DNA of 60,713 bases from Bacteroidota bacterium (GCA_029558715.1 JAKQEA010000129.1:1-60713), one strand, 5' to 3'. Shown: positions 15,901 to 25,719, numbered from the stretch's first letter. Notes: generated by a model from the letters alone, not told the origin. Translations and numbers: made by a program.

Positions 15901-16506
15901 ATGGCAAGGTACAATGGTCCAAAGACCAAGATTTCCCGCATTTTTGGAGAGCCTATTTTAGGCAATGGTAAATGGTTGGGTAAAAACAGTAACCCTCCCG
16001 GTCAGCATGGTGAAAAGCGTAAGCGTAAAACACTTGGTGAATACGCCTTACAGCTCCGCGAAAAGCAAAAAGCCAAGTACACTTATGGTGTATTGGAAAA
16101 GCAATTCCGTAAAACATTTGAGGAAGCAGCCCGCCGTAAAGGAGTAACGGGTGAAAACCTTATCAAATTACTGGAAGCCCGTTTGGACAACACAGTTTTC
16201 CGTATGGGTATTGCGCCAAGCCGTCCTGCTGCCCGCCAGTTGGTAAGCCACAAACACATTGAAGTAAATGGCGAAGTGGTGAATGTTCCTTCTTTTCAAT
16301 TGACCCCGGGTGATGTTGTTACTATTAAGGATGGTAGCAAGGACAGAACGTCAATCACCAGTGTGGTTCGTGCAAAGAATCCGAAGTTCAGCTGGCTGGA
16401 TTGGAATGAAACTGAATTCAAAGGCACTTTCATTACGTATCCTGAAAGGGAAAGTGTTCCTGAGAATATCAAAGAACAACTGATCGTCGAGTTGTATTCT
16501 AAGTAA
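15901..16506 (+). CDS. rpsD: 30S ribosomal protein S4
   Basis: A 201-residue primary 16S rRNA-binding protein. ARYNGPKTKISRIFGEPILG opens the protein, and the S4 RNA-binding domain (RLDNTVFRMGIAPSRPAARQ to HIEVNGEVVNVPSFQLTPGD) lies at about residues 95-155. The N-terminal zinc cysteines of some S4 proteins are absent. In E. coli S4 represses its own operon; a structured 198-base spacer precedes this gene. Confidence 0.97.
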   Translation: MARYNGPKTKISRIFGEPILGNGKWLGKNSNPPGQHGEKRKRKTLGEYALQLREKQKAKYTYGVLEKQFRKTFEEAARRKGVTGENLIKLLEARLDNTVFRMGIAPSRPAARQLVSHKHIEVNGEVVNVPSFQLTPGDVVTIKDGSKDRTSITSVVRAKNPKFSWLDWNETEFKGTFITYPERESVPENIKEQLIVELYSK

Positions 16507-16574
16507 TGTGAATTTCACAATTAACAGAATACACTGCCGGTATACACAATCATTTAAAACCTAACAATTAAAAT

Positions 16575-17576
16575 ATGGCAATCCTTAATTTCCAAAAACC
16601 TGATAAGATCATTCTCCAAAAGGCTACGGATTTTGAAGCTCAGTTTGAGTTTCGTCCGCTGGAGCCTGGTTATGGTGTAACTATCGGTAATGCACTTCGT
16701 CGTGTATTATTGAACTCACTGGAAGGTTATGCTATCATTGGTGTGAAGATTGAAGGAGTGGAGCATGAATTTGCAACCATGAAAGGCATCAGCGAAGATG
16801 TGGTGGAAATTTTCCTGAACCTGAAACAGGTTCGCTTCAAAAAGATAGCTGATCATGAAGTGTCTAACGAAAAGATCATTTTATCAATAAAGAACAGAAC
16901 AGAATTCACGGCCGGGATGATTGGTGAAGGTACTCAGACTTTCCAGGTCATGAACCCGGATCTGCTTATCTGTACTCTTGACTCATCTGCCAGGATGGAT
17001 ATTGAACTGACCATTGGTAAAGGCCGTGGTTATGTACCTGCAGAAGATAATAAACCTAAAGATGCACCTCTGGGATATATCCCGATTGATGCAATCTTCA
17101 CTCCTATTAAGAATGTGAAGTACACTATCGAGAATACCCGTGTGGAGCAAAGAACAGACTTTGAAAAACTGATCATGGAAGTTTCTACAGATGGCACTAT
17201 CCATCCTGAAGAAGCTGTGAAGCAGGCTTCAAGAATCCTGATTCAGCACCTGATGATCATCACTGATGAGAACATCACTTTCGATAATAAAGAAGAGAAG
17301 AAAGAAGACCTTGTGGATGAGCAAACTTTGCAACTGCGTAAAGTATTGAAAACTCCATTAGAAGATCTCGACCTTTCTGTTCGTGCCTTCAACTGCTTAA
17401 AAGCAGCCAAGATCAATTCTCTGAGTGAATTGGTTCAGTATGAGCAGGAAGACCTGATGAAATTCCGCAATTTCGGTCAGAAATCACTGGCTGAGATTGA
17501 ACAAGTGCTGACTGAAAGAGGCCTGCATTTCGGAATGGATTTAGTGAAGTTAGGCATCGATCTGAGCGAATTCTAA
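16575..17576 (+). CDS. rpoA: DNA-directed RNA polymerase subunit alpha
   Basis: A 333-residue subunit that nucleates RNA polymerase assembly. The N-terminal domain shows FRPLEPGYGVTIGNALRRVLLNSLEG, a dimerisation hallmark, and the linker is acidic (DNKEEKKEDLVDEQTLQ, about 235-255). The C-terminal domain carries the UP-element and activator contact motifs LDLSVRAFNCLKAAKINSL and MKFRNFGQKSLAEIEQVL. All domains are intact. A strong terminator follows seven bases after the stop. Confidence 0.98.
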   Translation: MAILNFQKPDKIILQKATDFEAQFEFRPLEPGYGVTIGNALRRVLLNSLEGYAIIGVKIEGVEHEFATMKGISEDVVEIFLNLKQVRFKKIADHEVSNEKIILSIKNRTEFTAGMIGEGTQTFQVMNPDLLICTLDSSARMDIELTIGKGRGYVPAEDNKPKDAPLGYIPIDAIFTPIKNVKYTIENTRVEQRTDFEKLIMEVSTDGTIHPEEAVKQASRILIQHLMIITDENITFDNKEEKKEDLVDEQTLQLRKVLKTPLEDLDLSVRAFNCLKAAKINSLSELVQYEQEDLMKFRNFGQKSLAEIEQVLTERGLHFGMDLVKLGIDLSEF

Positions 17577-17582
17577 ATACTG

Positions 17583-17617
17583 GCGATTGACTGTAAAAGT
17601 CAATCGCTATTTTTTTA
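17583..17617 (+). terminator. Terminator between rpoA and rplQ
   Basis: Perfect 10-bp stem GCGATTGACT/AGTCAATCGC (17583-17592 with 17598-17607), five-base loop, then TATTTTTTT. It lies directly after rpoA and would limit read-through into rplQ, which is normally co-transcribed. Confidence 0.88.
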
Positions 17618-17625
17618 ATAATGTA

Positions 17626-17652
17626 GGTTGTAATTCCTGACACGGTACAACC
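17626..17652 (+). promoter_or_regulatory. rplQ leader hairpin
   Basis: Perfect 7-bp stem GGTTGTA/TACAACC with a 13-base loop, ending 18 bases before the rplQ ATG. Together with the terminator upstream it suggests separate control of L17, perhaps by attenuation or by L17 binding; this is inference. Confidence 0.4.
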
Positions 17653-17670
17653 GAATAAAACTTAAACGTC

Positions 17671-18162
17671 ATGCGTCACGGAGACAAAGTAAAAAACCTG
17701 GGCAGAAAGAAAGCACACAGAGATGCTTTATTAAGCAACCTGGCCTGCCAGCTGATCCAGTACAAAAGGATCGTTACCACTACTGCTAAAGCAAAAGCTT
17801 TACGGGTGTATGTAGAACCATTGATAACAAAAGGTAAGGAGAACACCACGCATCAGCGTCGTGTGGTATTCAGTTACCTGCAGGATAAAGAAGCAGTGAA
17901 AGAACTGTTCAGCAATGTAGCTGAAAAAGTAGCTGGCCGTCCCGGTGGATATACCCGTATTATCAAATTAGGTTTTCGCCCCGGCGATAATGCTGATACA
18001 GCGATGATTGAGCTGGTGGATTTCAATGAGATCTATGGTAAGGGTAAAGGCGAAGTAAAAGCAACAGCTAAGAAAACCCGCCGTTCTGGTGGTGCGAAGA
18101 AGAAAACAGAAGCAACTGACAAAGCGGAAGCTCCTGCAACAGAAGGGAAAGCTGCTGAATAA
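17671..18162 (+). CDS. rplQ: 50S ribosomal protein L17
   Basis: A 163-residue ribosomal protein. [20 protein letters not shown], the core [20 protein letters not shown] and [24 protein letters not shown] are conserved. The last 40 residues form a disordered Lys/Ala-rich tail ([20 protein letters not shown]), longer than the roughly 120-residue enterobacterial form but usual in Bacteroidota. A terminator precedes the gene and another follows it. Confidence 0.97.
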   Translation: MRHGDKVKNLGRKKAHRDALLSNLACQLIQYKRIVTTTAKAKALRVYVEPLITKGKENTTHQRRVVFSYLQDKEAVKELFSNVAEKVAGRPGGYTRIIKLGFRPGDNADTAMIELVDFNEIYGKGKGEVKATAKKTRRSGGAKKKTEATDKAEAPATEGKAAE

Positions 18163-18190
18163 TAGAGAAGCCAACATCTGTTCAATATGA

Positions 18191-18222
18191 ATGCCTCCGG
18201 AATACCGGGGGCATTTTTTATG
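18191..18222 (+). terminator. Terminator after rplQ
   Basis: Stem ATGCCTCCGG/CCGGGGGCAT (18191-18200 with 18205-18214, one G-T pair), four-base loop AATA, then TTTTTTATG. It ends the ribosomal gene cluster. Confidence 0.88.
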
Positions 18223-18318
18223 CAATATGGGCAAAGCAATCAGGGTATTCTTGCAGAAATAAAGTATTTTCATAATTCCTGCTTGCTATATCTTTTTGAA
18301 ATTTTATAAACCAACAAA

Positions 18319-20898
18319 ATGGATCATCAATCCGGCAGGGCTTTACAGCAGTTCAGGAACGAAGTGGGCATCCGCTTTCAGTTGTATAATAGTCTTTTTA
18401 CCTCGCTTCCTTTTCATCGTATTGAAAAAACAGGAATACTGTTATCTCTCTTGTCAAATAATTGTGAAGAAGGGTATAAGAAGAAGCTTAGCCCCGTGGA
18501 CATTATTGAGGATTTCTTTAATAAGCATACAACTTATACAAAAACTGATGAGAGAAATGATCTGTTGTTCCGTTTTGTTCAGTATATCGAGCGGCAAGTA
18601 GTTTTGTTTGATGCACTCGAGGATGCTGCATTTAAGAATGTGAATGACCTGAACGGAGTAGGTACATTAAAGCACCTGGAGTCGGAAGTGCTGCAGGGAA
18701 ATAAAGAAGATGAACTGGCGGAGAAGCTGAAAGATTTTGCGGTCCGGCTGGTGCTGACTGCGCACCCTACCCAGTTTTACCCGGGATATGTCCTGGGTAT
18801 CATTAATGACCTGGCAAAAGCATTGGCAGAAAATAATACTAACCTTATCAACACGTACCTGCAGCAGTTAGGTAAAACACCTTTTTTCAAAAAGAAAAAA
18901 CCTACTCCTTTCGATGAAGCTGTAAGCCTGATATGGTACCTGGAAAATGTTTTCTATCCGGCAGCAGGAAGAATAATTTCATCATTAAAAAACCAGTTTC
19001 CTGATGCAATAAGTAAAAATAATCCTGTTATCCGCATGGGATTCTGGCCCGGTGGCGACAGGGATGGTAACCCTTTTGTAACCAGTGATATCACACTGCA
19101 GGTATCGAATGCATTGCGTGGAAGTATCGTAAAGTGTTATTATATGGATGTGAGAAAGCTCAGGAGAAGGTTGACATTTGAAGGCGTTGAAGTATTGCTG
19201 CAGGAACTTGAAAACAAATTGTACAACAATCTTTTTATTCCCGGGTATAAAACGAATCTTCAAAAGGATGAAATTCTCAACACACTCAATCAAATAAAGG
19301 AAGTAATCATTCATCAGCATAATGGATTATTCCTGCATATGGTGAATAACCTGATCAATAAGATAGAAGTATTTGGGTTGCATTTTGCATCATTGGATAT
19401 CAGACAGGACAGTTCTGTACATGGCATGGTGTTACAGGATATTGCCAGTGATCAGCAGTTACTGCCTGCAGGTTATACAGGTCTTACGGAGCATGAAAAG
19501 ATAGAAATATTATCGTCCGTCACAGGGATAGCAAATCCAGATACCTTATCCGACACGCTGTCGCAGGATACACTGAAAACTATCAGGACAGTAAAAGAAA
19601 TTCAGCAATACAATGGCACGGATGGCTGCTGTCGCTATATAATCAGCCAGTGTAACAGTGCATTGAATGCGATGGAAGTATATGGACTTTTTCTATTAGC
19701 TGGTTGGAAGAAGGAGGAGTTAAACATTGATATTGTCCCGTTGTTTGAGACAATTGACGATCTGCAGGAGGCGGCTAAAGTGATGCGCACTTTGTATGCA
19801 CACCCTGTTTACAGCGAACATTTAAAGCGACGGAGCAATCAGCAGACCATTATGCTTGGTTTTTCTGATGGTACCAAGGATGGCGGATATCTGATGGCTA
19901 ACTGGAGTATTTACAAAGCAAAAGAGGAACTGACAAGAATATCCAGGGAGCATGGTGTGAATGTGATATTTTTTGATGGCAGGGGTGGCCCTCCTTCAAG
20001 GGGTGGGGGTAAAACACATAAGTTTTACGCTTCTATGGGGCATAATATCTCGAATAAAGAAATTCAATTGACAATACAGGGGCAAACTGTCAGCTCGAAT
20101 TTTGGAACAGTGGATGCGGCCCAGTTCAATATTGAGCAGTTATTGAATGCAGGTATTTCTAATGATCTTTTCTCAAACCGGGATATAACGTTGAGTGAAA
20201 ATGAGGAAAATCTTTTACAGGAACTGGCAGAAGAAGGATATAATGCGTACAGGTTATTGAAAGAACATCCATATCTCGCTGATTATTTATTGCAGGTAAG
20301 CCCACTGCGGTTTTATAGCGAAACAAATATTGGCAGTCGTCCTGCAAAGAGGGGGGCCGCATCTGGTTTATCATTGAAAGATCTGAGGGCTATCCCTTTT
20401 GCCGGATCCTGGAGCCAGTTGAAGCAAAATGTTACCGGGTATTATGGAGTGGGCTCAGCTTTACAGCAAATGGAGAAGCAGGGGAAATTATTACAGTTAC
20501 AGAAACTGTATCATCAGTCATTGTTCTTCCGCACATTACTCGATAACTGCGAGATGGCCATGATGAAATCCTTTTTTCCACTCACTGCTTTCCTGGCAAA
20601 ACACAAGCAGTTCGGAGAGTTATGGCAAATGATCTATGATGAATATGAGTTGACCAGGCAATATTTGTTCAAAATTACTGGTCATAACGAACTGATGGCT
20701 GATTATCCTGTGGAGCAATTATCTATCCAGATGAGGGAAAGAATAGTGTTGCCACTGGTAACGATACAGCAGTATGCATTAACTAAAATAAGGGAACTGG
20801 ATGAACAGTTAGCACCGGCACATACAAAAGAGACCTATGAAAAGCTGGCCATGCGCTGTTCGTTTGGGATTATTAATGCCGGAAGAAATTCGGCATAG
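18319..20898 (+). CDS. ppc: Phosphoenolpyruvate carboxylase
   Basis: Carboxylates phosphoenolpyruvate with bicarbonate to oxaloacetate, an anaplerotic step feeding aspartate and glutamate synthesis. The 859-residue protein shows the two signature regions: VLTAHPTQFYPG (catalytic His) near residue 150, and the glycine-rich loop FFDGRGGPPSRGGGKTHKF near 550 with the essential Arg residues. GFWPGGDRDGNPFVT and GFSDGTKDGGYLMANW are further family blocks. The C-terminus ends INAGRNSA instead of the usual NTG, a mild departure at a position that is normally strict. The ATG at 18319 is the first in frame. Confidence 0.95.
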   Translation: MDHQSGRALQQFRNEVGIRFQLYNSLFTSLPFHRIEKTGILLSLLSNNCEEGYKKKLSPVDIIEDFFNKHTTYTKTDERNDLLFRFVQYIERQVVLFDALEDAAFKNVNDLNGVGTLKHLESEVLQGNKEDELAEKLKDFAVRLVLTAHPTQFYPGYVLGIINDLAKALAENNTNLINTYLQQLGKTPFFKKKKPTPFDEAVSLIWYLENVFYPAAGRIISSLKNQFPDAISKNNPVIRMGFWPGGDRDGNPFVTSDITLQVSNALRGSIVKCYYMDVRKLRRRLTFEGVEVLLQELENKLYNNLFIPGYKTNLQKDEILNTLNQIKEVIIHQHNGLFLHMVNNLINKIEVFGLHFASLDIRQDSSVHGMVLQDIASDQQLLPAGYTGLTEHEKIEILSSVTGIANPDTLSDTLSQDTLKTIRTVKEIQQYNGTDGCCRYIISQCNSALNAMEVYGLFLLAGWKKEELNIDIVPLFETIDDLQEAAKVMRTLYAHPVYSEHLKRRSNQQTIMLGFSDGTKDGGYLMANWSIYKAKEELTRISREHGVNVIFFDGRGGPPSRGGGKTHKFYASMGHNISNKEIQLTIQGQTVSSNFGTVDAAQFNIEQLLNAGISNDLFSNRDITLSENEENLLQELAEEGYNAYRLLKEHPYLADYLLQVSPLRFYSETNIGSRPAKRGAASGLSLKDLRAIPFAGSWSQLKQNVTGYYGVGSALQQMEKQGKLLQLQKLYHQSLFFRTLLDNCEMAMMKSFFPLTAFLAKHKQFGELWQMIYDEYELTRQYLFKITGHNELMADYPVEQLSIQMRERIVLPLVTIQQYALTKIRELDEQLAPAHTKETYEKLAMRCSFGIINAGRNSA

Positions 20899-20942
20899 AG
20901 GATAAATTTCAAACAACTATTTTTGCTCCTCAAATAGTAACT

Positions 20943-21818
20943 ATGAGTAACGTGAAAGTTGGCCTGGTGCAAATGAGTTGTACCAGTAAAAAAGAAGAGA
21001 ACCTCGCCAGGGCAATTGAAGGGGTCAGGAAAGCCGCTGCTGGTGGGGCACAGATCGTTTGCCTGCAGGAACTCTTCACCTCATTGTACTTCTGTGATGT
21101 GGAAGATTATGAGAACTTCAAACTGGCAGAGCCTGTTCCCGGTCCTTCAACAGAAGTGCTTCAGAAAGTAGCAGGTGAGTTGGGGGTAGTTATCATTGCT
21201 TCTTTATTTGAGAAAAGAGCACAGGGATTATATCATAATACTACGGCAGTGATAGATGCTGATGGAAGTTATTTAGGTAAGTACCGCAAGATGCATATCC
21301 CGGATGATCCGGCTTACTATGAGAAATTTTATTTTACTCCGGGTGATTTGGGATATAAAATATGGAAAACAAAATTCGCCACAATTGGTGTATTGATCTG
21401 CTGGGACCAATGGTATCCGGAAGCAGCAAGGATCACTGCATTGATGGGGGCTGAAATATTATTCTATCCAACAGCTATAGGTTGGGCCACAGCGCAGGAT
21501 GAAGCAACCAACACGGAACAATATGGAGCATGGCAAACGATTCAAAGAAGTCACGCAGTTGCCAATGGTGTTCATGTGGTGAGTGTGAATCGTGTGGGGC
21601 TTGAACAGAATGGTGCGATGAAATTCTGGGGTGGTTCTTTTGTTTCTAATCCCTTCGGAACTATTTTATACAAAGCATCACATGAAGAGGAAGAAATAAA
21701 AGTGCTTGAGCTGGACCTGTCCAAAACTGATCAATACAGGACTCACTGGCCATTTATGAGAGACAGGAGAATTGATTCTTACCAACCAATTACCAAAAGA
21801 TTTATTGACGAAGATTAA
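20943..21818 (+). CDS. aguB: N-carbamoylputrescine amidase
   Basis: A 291-residue nitrilase-superfamily hydrolase that converts N-carbamoylputrescine to putrescine, ammonia and CO2. The Glu-Lys-Cys triad is visible in CLQELFTSLYF, YRKMHIPDDP and LICWDQWYPEAAR. QWYPEAARITALMGAEI and HAVANGVHVVSVNRVG are typical of the plant and bacterial carbamoylputrescine branch. Its stop overlaps the ATG of aguA (TAATG). With AguA it makes the arginine-decarboxylase route to putrescine; no speA gene is in the window. Confidence 0.93.
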   Translation: MSNVKVGLVQMSCTSKKEENLARAIEGVRKAAAGGAQIVCLQELFTSLYFCDVEDYENFKLAEPVPGPSTEVLQKVAGELGVVIIASLFEKRAQGLYHNTTAVIDADGSYLGKYRKMHIPDDPAYYEKFYFTPGDLGYKIWKTKFATIGVLICWDQWYPEAARITALMGAEILFYPTAIGWATAQDEATNTEQYGAWQTIQRSHAVANGVHVVSVNRVGLEQNGAMKFWGGSFVSNPFGTILYKASHEEEEIKVLELDLSKTDQYRTHWPFMRDRRIDSYQPITKRFIDED

Positions 21819-22867
21819 TGACAGTACAACCAACTCCCAGGGACCTGGGATACCATTTCCCTGCTGAATTCGCTCCACATGTTGCTACCTGGCTCAGCTG
21901 GCCACATAAGGAAGCCTCATGGCCGGGAAAGATCCATACCATATACCCATCTTACACAAAGTTCATTAAAGAATTGACAAAGGGGGAACTTGTCCGGATT
22001 AACGTAGCTGATGAGGCCATGAGGTCATTTGCGATTGGACATTTACAGAAGGAAGAAGTTGATTTAACTAAGATTGAATTTTTCTTTCACCCGACCAATG
22101 ATGCCTGGTGCAGGGATCATGGACCTGCATTTTTAATTAATCCTGCTGCAGAAATTAAAAAAGTAATTGTTGACTGGGGTTATAATGCATGGGGCAATAA
22201 GTATCCGCCTTTTGATTTAGATGATGTGGTACCTACATTGATTGGTAAGCATTTTAAAATCCCGGTTTTCCATCCGGGTATTGTAATGGAAGGTGGATCA
22301 GTAGAGTTTAATGGAAAGGGAACTGTAATGACTTCAACGGCCTGTTTGCTGAATCCCAATCGCAATCCACATTTGATTCAGCAGGAAATTGAAGAATATC
22401 TCTGTAATTATTACGGAATGGAGCAGGTACTTTGGGTAGATGAAGGAATTGTAGGTGATGATACGGATGGCCATATTGATGATACAGTTCGATTTGTCAA
22501 TGATGACACAGTCATAACGGTTATTGAAGAAGATAAAAATGACGAGAACTATGCGTTGCTTCAACATAATCTCAGGCAATTAAAAGAAATGCGTTTGATC
22601 AACGGCAAGCAGCTCAATATTGTGGAATTGCCCATGCCGGAGGAGCTGATATATGAAGATCAGCGGCTACCTTGTTCTTATGCCAATTTTTATATTGCCA
22701 ACAAGTCTGTTATAGTGCCGACATTCCGTTCTGAAAGAGATGAGAAAGCCCTTCGCATAATTCAGGATTGCTTTCCATCAAGAGAAGTGGTGGGAATAGA
22801 TTCTGCTGATATTATCTGGGGACTGGGTAGTTTCCATTGCCTCAGCCAGCAGGAGCCATTGGTATAA
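21818..22867 (+). CDS. aguA: Agmatine deiminase
   Basis: A 349-residue peptidyl-arginine-deiminase-fold enzyme that converts agmatine to N-carbamoylputrescine and ammonia, the substrate of the AguB product. Motifs seen are FAPHVATWLSWPHKEASWPG, NDAWCRDHGPAF, VMEGGSVEFNGKG, DDTDGHIDDTVRFV and the nucleophile Cys in GLGSFHCLSQQEP near the C-terminus. Family length is normal. It overlaps aguB by one base, so the two are translationally coupled. The ammonia made here fits the neighbouring ammonium-assimilation genes, though they are on the other strand. Confidence 0.95.
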   Translation: MTVQPTPRDLGYHFPAEFAPHVATWLSWPHKEASWPGKIHTIYPSYTKFIKELTKGELVRINVADEAMRSFAIGHLQKEEVDLTKIEFFFHPTNDAWCRDHGPAFLINPAAEIKKVIVDWGYNAWGNKYPPFDLDDVVPTLIGKHFKIPVFHPGIVMEGGSVEFNGKGTVMTSTACLLNPNRNPHLIQQEIEEYLCNYYGMEQVLWVDEGIVGDDTDGHIDDTVRFVNDDTVITVIEEDKNDENYALLQHNLRQLKEMRLINGKQLNIVELPMPEELIYEDQRLPCSYANFYIANKSVIVPTFRSERDEKALRIIQDCFPSREVVGIDSADIIWGLGSFHCLSQQEPLV

Positions 22868-22895
22868 AAAAGGCCCTCTGTAGAAACAGAAGGCC
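22866..22895 (-). terminator. Terminator of the beta-barrel gene (minus strand)
   Basis: Read on the minus strand: GGCCTTCTGT-TTCT-ACAGAGGGCC followed by TTTTTTATACC. One mismatch in a 10-bp stem. The T-tract overlaps the last codons of the convergent aguA gene. Confidence 0.82.
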
Positions 22896-22936
22896 GCTAA
22901 CGATTGCTTGCCACTTAGAGTCTTTATAGTATTTTA

Positions 22937-24043
22937 TCAGAACGAATAGATAGCAGCAATTAAGAAGCTTGCTGCTGATTTAGTAAACGCTCCATCTTTA
23001 TTAATAAATAATACATTCTTGTTAGCATTATCCAGTCTGAACTCTGGAATGAAAATAAAACCACCTGTTTTAAAATTGGCAGAAAGAGTGGTTGCAAAAA
23101 TATTTCCTCCTTCCGAGGAAGAACTGAATGCCTTAAACTGGTTCTTATCACTGAATAATTCACCACGGAGAGTTAATCCAAACCATGCCTGCGGATCATA
23201 ATTCAGGTATAACGCAGAACCCCACCAGGCTTTGCTTTCAAGGTTTTTGCTGCCGTCCCATGCTTGGGTGGAGTTCACTGTACCATTAAATCCAATATTG
23301 AACTTGTCGCTGAATTTGGCAGTAACAACTGCATCAAATTGATTGGTTTTGGATGTATCAGGATTTTGACCACCAACATAGTTCAGGTAAAATTTCAACA
23401 TGTCTGTTGGGGCAAAACTATATTGAGCCAGTATGAACTTCTTATTGATCTGGCCATCAGGTGGTATTCTGTAATCTGTTGCATTAGCTACACCCAGCAT
23501 CACGCCATGTTTGCCCTTTGTTACTTCTGCTTTCAAACCAGTGTGTGAGAAAGGGCCGTTGGTGAACATATAACTCATGCTGTAGTTCCTGTTTAGCTGC
23601 GGGTCCAGTAATTCATACCCCACATGTGTTCCCCAGGTACCCAACGTTAATTTTATCCAATCGGCGGGAGAATAAGAAACATATGCTTGTTTAACTGCCT
23701 GTGTAACCCCGTCATCTGTATAGGCAAAATCCCTTGCCCTTGGGCCAAAACCCAGGTCGGCAACAGCACTCACTTTTTTTCCTTTATGTTCAAACTTTAC
23801 ACTGGCCATCCCCAGTGCAAATGAATTGTGCAGGGGAGTGAAGCTGGTATAATTATTTGTTTTTACATCTGCCAGATCATTCCGGTAATAGGCATCCACC
23901 GAACCGGTGATCGTTAAGACGGGTTCTTTTTTATCTTCTGCGGGTGCAGCAGCAGAAGAATCTATTGAAACAGAAGCTGTCTGGGCTATTGAGAGGGTAT
24001 ATGACAGCAAACTGAAGGCTGCCACAAAAAGTTTTTGTAACAT
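22937..24043 (-). CDS. Outer-membrane beta-barrel porin-like protein
   Basis: A 368-residue outer-membrane protein of the putative OmpL-like beta-barrel porin type. Signal peptide about residues 1-20 (LFVAAFSLLSYTLSIAQ). The mature chain has alternating amphipathic strands with aromatic girdle residues, such as TGSVDAYYRNDLAD, FALGMASVKFEHKGKK, SYMFTNGPFSHTGLKAEVT and GLTLRGELFSDKN, and ends with the aromatic SFLIAAIYSF, the usual outer-membrane insertion signal. It lies 99 bases after amt on the same strand. A role in ammonium or amine entry across the outer membrane is an inference from that position. Confidence 0.82.
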   Translation of the reverse strand: MLQKLFVAAFSLLSYTLSIAQTASVSIDSSAAAPAEDKKEPVLTITGSVDAYYRNDLADVKTNNYTSFTPLHNSFALGMASVKFEHKGKKVSAVADLGFGPRARDFAYTDDGVTQAVKQAYVSYSPADWIKLTLGTWGTHVGYELLDPQLNRNYSMSYMFTNGPFSHTGLKAEVTKGKHGVMLGVANATDYRIPPDGQINKKFILAQYSFAPTDMLKFYLNYVGGQNPDTSKTNQFDAVVTAKFSDKFNIGFNGTVNSTQAWDGSKNLESKAWWGSALYLNYDPQAWFGLTLRGELFSDKNQFKAFSSSSEGGNIFATTLSANFKTGGFIFIPEFRLDNANKNVLFINKDGAFTKSAASFLIAAIYSF

Positions 24044-24142
24044 TGTAATACATTTTAGATGTTAAGAAAAGGGCACAGCAGGAATAAGCTTTTGCGAGAA
24101 GTTTATCCCACTTAATGCAGTGCCTTTTTCGATTTTATTTAC

Positions 24143-25543
24143 TTAGTGCTCTACTGGTTTTTCTTCTATAGTACCATTGTTGTGAACCAATAATGTTCCC
24201 TGGAGGTATTTTTCATCATGCTGGGTGGCATCAAGCCCTTCTTCTTCTTCACTTTCACTAACTCTCATCGGAATAACGAAGTTGATGAACTTGAATATAC
24301 CATATGAAACAGTAAAGCTATAGGCAACTACGATGGCCATCGCCTTTAACTGGGTAAAGAAGAAGCCAGGACTCCCATAGAACAAACCATTAGGTCCGTC
24401 TTTAATCCCATGTACAGCAGTACTGGCAAATACCCCTGTGAGTAGCATACCTACCATACCACCTAATCCGTGGCAAGGGAATACATCAAGTGTATCATCC
24501 AGCTTGGATTTCTGCTTAATACTTACTGCAATATTAGAAACCAGTGCACCAACCAGGCCAATGATGATACTTTGAGGTATGCCCACATAACCCGCTGCTG
24601 GTGTGATAGCGACCAGTCCAACTACGGCACCAATACAGAAACCAAGTACAGATGGTTTTTTGCCTTTAATGATATCAAAGAACATCCATGCGAGACCTGC
24701 AGAAGAAGCAGCGGTAGTAGTAGTACCGAATGCATTTACTGCCAGAGGTGTGGCACCAACTGCTGAACCAGCATTGAATCCGAACCAGCCAAACCAAAGC
24801 AAGCCTGTTCCGATTAATACATAAGGAACATTCGCAGGTGGGATCTCTTTATTTTCAATGTGTGACTTTCTTCTCTTCAATACCATGGCTCCGGCAAGAG
24901 CAGCACAACCTGCAGTGATATGTACAACTGTACCGCCTGCAAAGTCCCAGGCGCCCATTTTTGCAAGGAAGCCTTCCGGATGCCAGCTCCAATGTGCAAC
25001 TGGTGCATATACCAGCAAGGCAAATAGTACAATAAAGAGAACATAAGAAGTGAAGCGGATACGTTCTGCAACGGCACCTACTACCAGTCCGGGTGTTATG
25101 ATAGCGAACATCAACTGGAAGAGGGAGAATAGTGATAAAGGAATGGTGTTGGCTAATGGCCATGCAGCCCCCGATTTCACACCATCATAAAAGGCATAAG
25201 TCGAAGGATTGCCAATAAGACCGTTGACGGATTCTCCAAAAGCAAGACTGAACCCGCAAATCACCCATAACACACCAACAATACCGGCAGCAACTACGCT
25301 TTTGATCATTGTTGATATAACATTTTTACGGTTCACCATCCCACCATAAAAAAAGGCGAGGCCGGGTGTCATCAAAAATACCAGTGCTGTAGATACCAGT
25401 ACCCAGGCAATATCCGAAGAACTATACTGGGGGTCAGCCTCTCCCGGAACATAATCGGCTGAAGGTTTAACAAACATGGCAATGATAGCTACCGCAACCA
25501 ACAGTACAAATGGCAAGATCTGTTTTGCTTTTCTTTTACTCAT
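24143..25543 (-). CDS. amt: Ammonium transporter Amt
   Basis: A 466-residue Amt/Mep/Rh channel that brings ammonium into the cell. About 11-12 transmembrane helices are predicted, with the family blocks TPGLAFFYGGMVNRKNVIST, FAGGTVVHITAGCAALAGA (first pore His) and DVFPCHGLGGMVGMLLTG (second pore His). The N-terminus has an additional hydrophobic segment, and the C-terminal tail (VSESEEEEGLDATQHDEKYL) is acidic and cytoplasmic. No glnK/PII gene sits next to it, unlike in many bacteria. It lies 191 bases downstream of gltD, together with the GOGAT genes. Confidence 0.95.
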   Translation of the reverse strand: MSKRKAKQILPFVLLVAVAIIAMFVKPSADYVPGEADPQYSSSDIAWVLVSTALVFLMTPGLAFFYGGMVNRKNVISTMIKSVVAAGIVGVLWVICGFSLAFGESVNGLIGNPSTYAFYDGVKSGAAWPLANTIPLSLFSLFQLMFAIITPGLVVGAVAERIRFTSYVLFIVLFALLVYAPVAHWSWHPEGFLAKMGAWDFAGGTVVHITAGCAALAGAMVLKRRKSHIENKEIPPANVPYVLIGTGLLWFGWFGFNAGSAVGATPLAVNAFGTTTTAASSAGLAWMFFDIIKGKKPSVLGFCIGAVVGLVAITPAAGYVGIPQSIIIGLVGALVSNIAVSIKQKSKLDDTLDVFPCHGLGGMVGMLLTGVFASTAVHGIKDGPNGLFYGSPGFFFTQLKAMAIVVAYSFTVSYGIFKFINFVIPMRVSESEEEEGLDATQHDEKYLQGTLLVHNNGTIEEKPVEH

Positions 25544-25681
25544 GAGCTAGGTTTTTAGTTAAACATTAAATAAATATATAATTCAAAATATTATGCATAA
25601 AAATATTAAAACATGACGTTAACATGTGTTAGTTTATCATATTATTTCAATTTTTTATTGAAATAGTTGATAATTTGTTCA

Positions 25682-25719
25682 AAATATTAAATATTAATAT
25701 TTTTTAATACTTAATATTT
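25682..25719. promoter_or_regulatory. AT-rich palindrome between gltD and amt
   Basis: Two 16-base arms with one mismatch, AAATATTAAATATTAA and TTAATACTTAATATTT, around a six-base centre. It lies after gltD and before the amt promoter region. Related AAAATATTA elements recur near 25583 and 25603. It could be a weak terminator hairpin or a binding site controlling amt. Confidence 0.4.
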
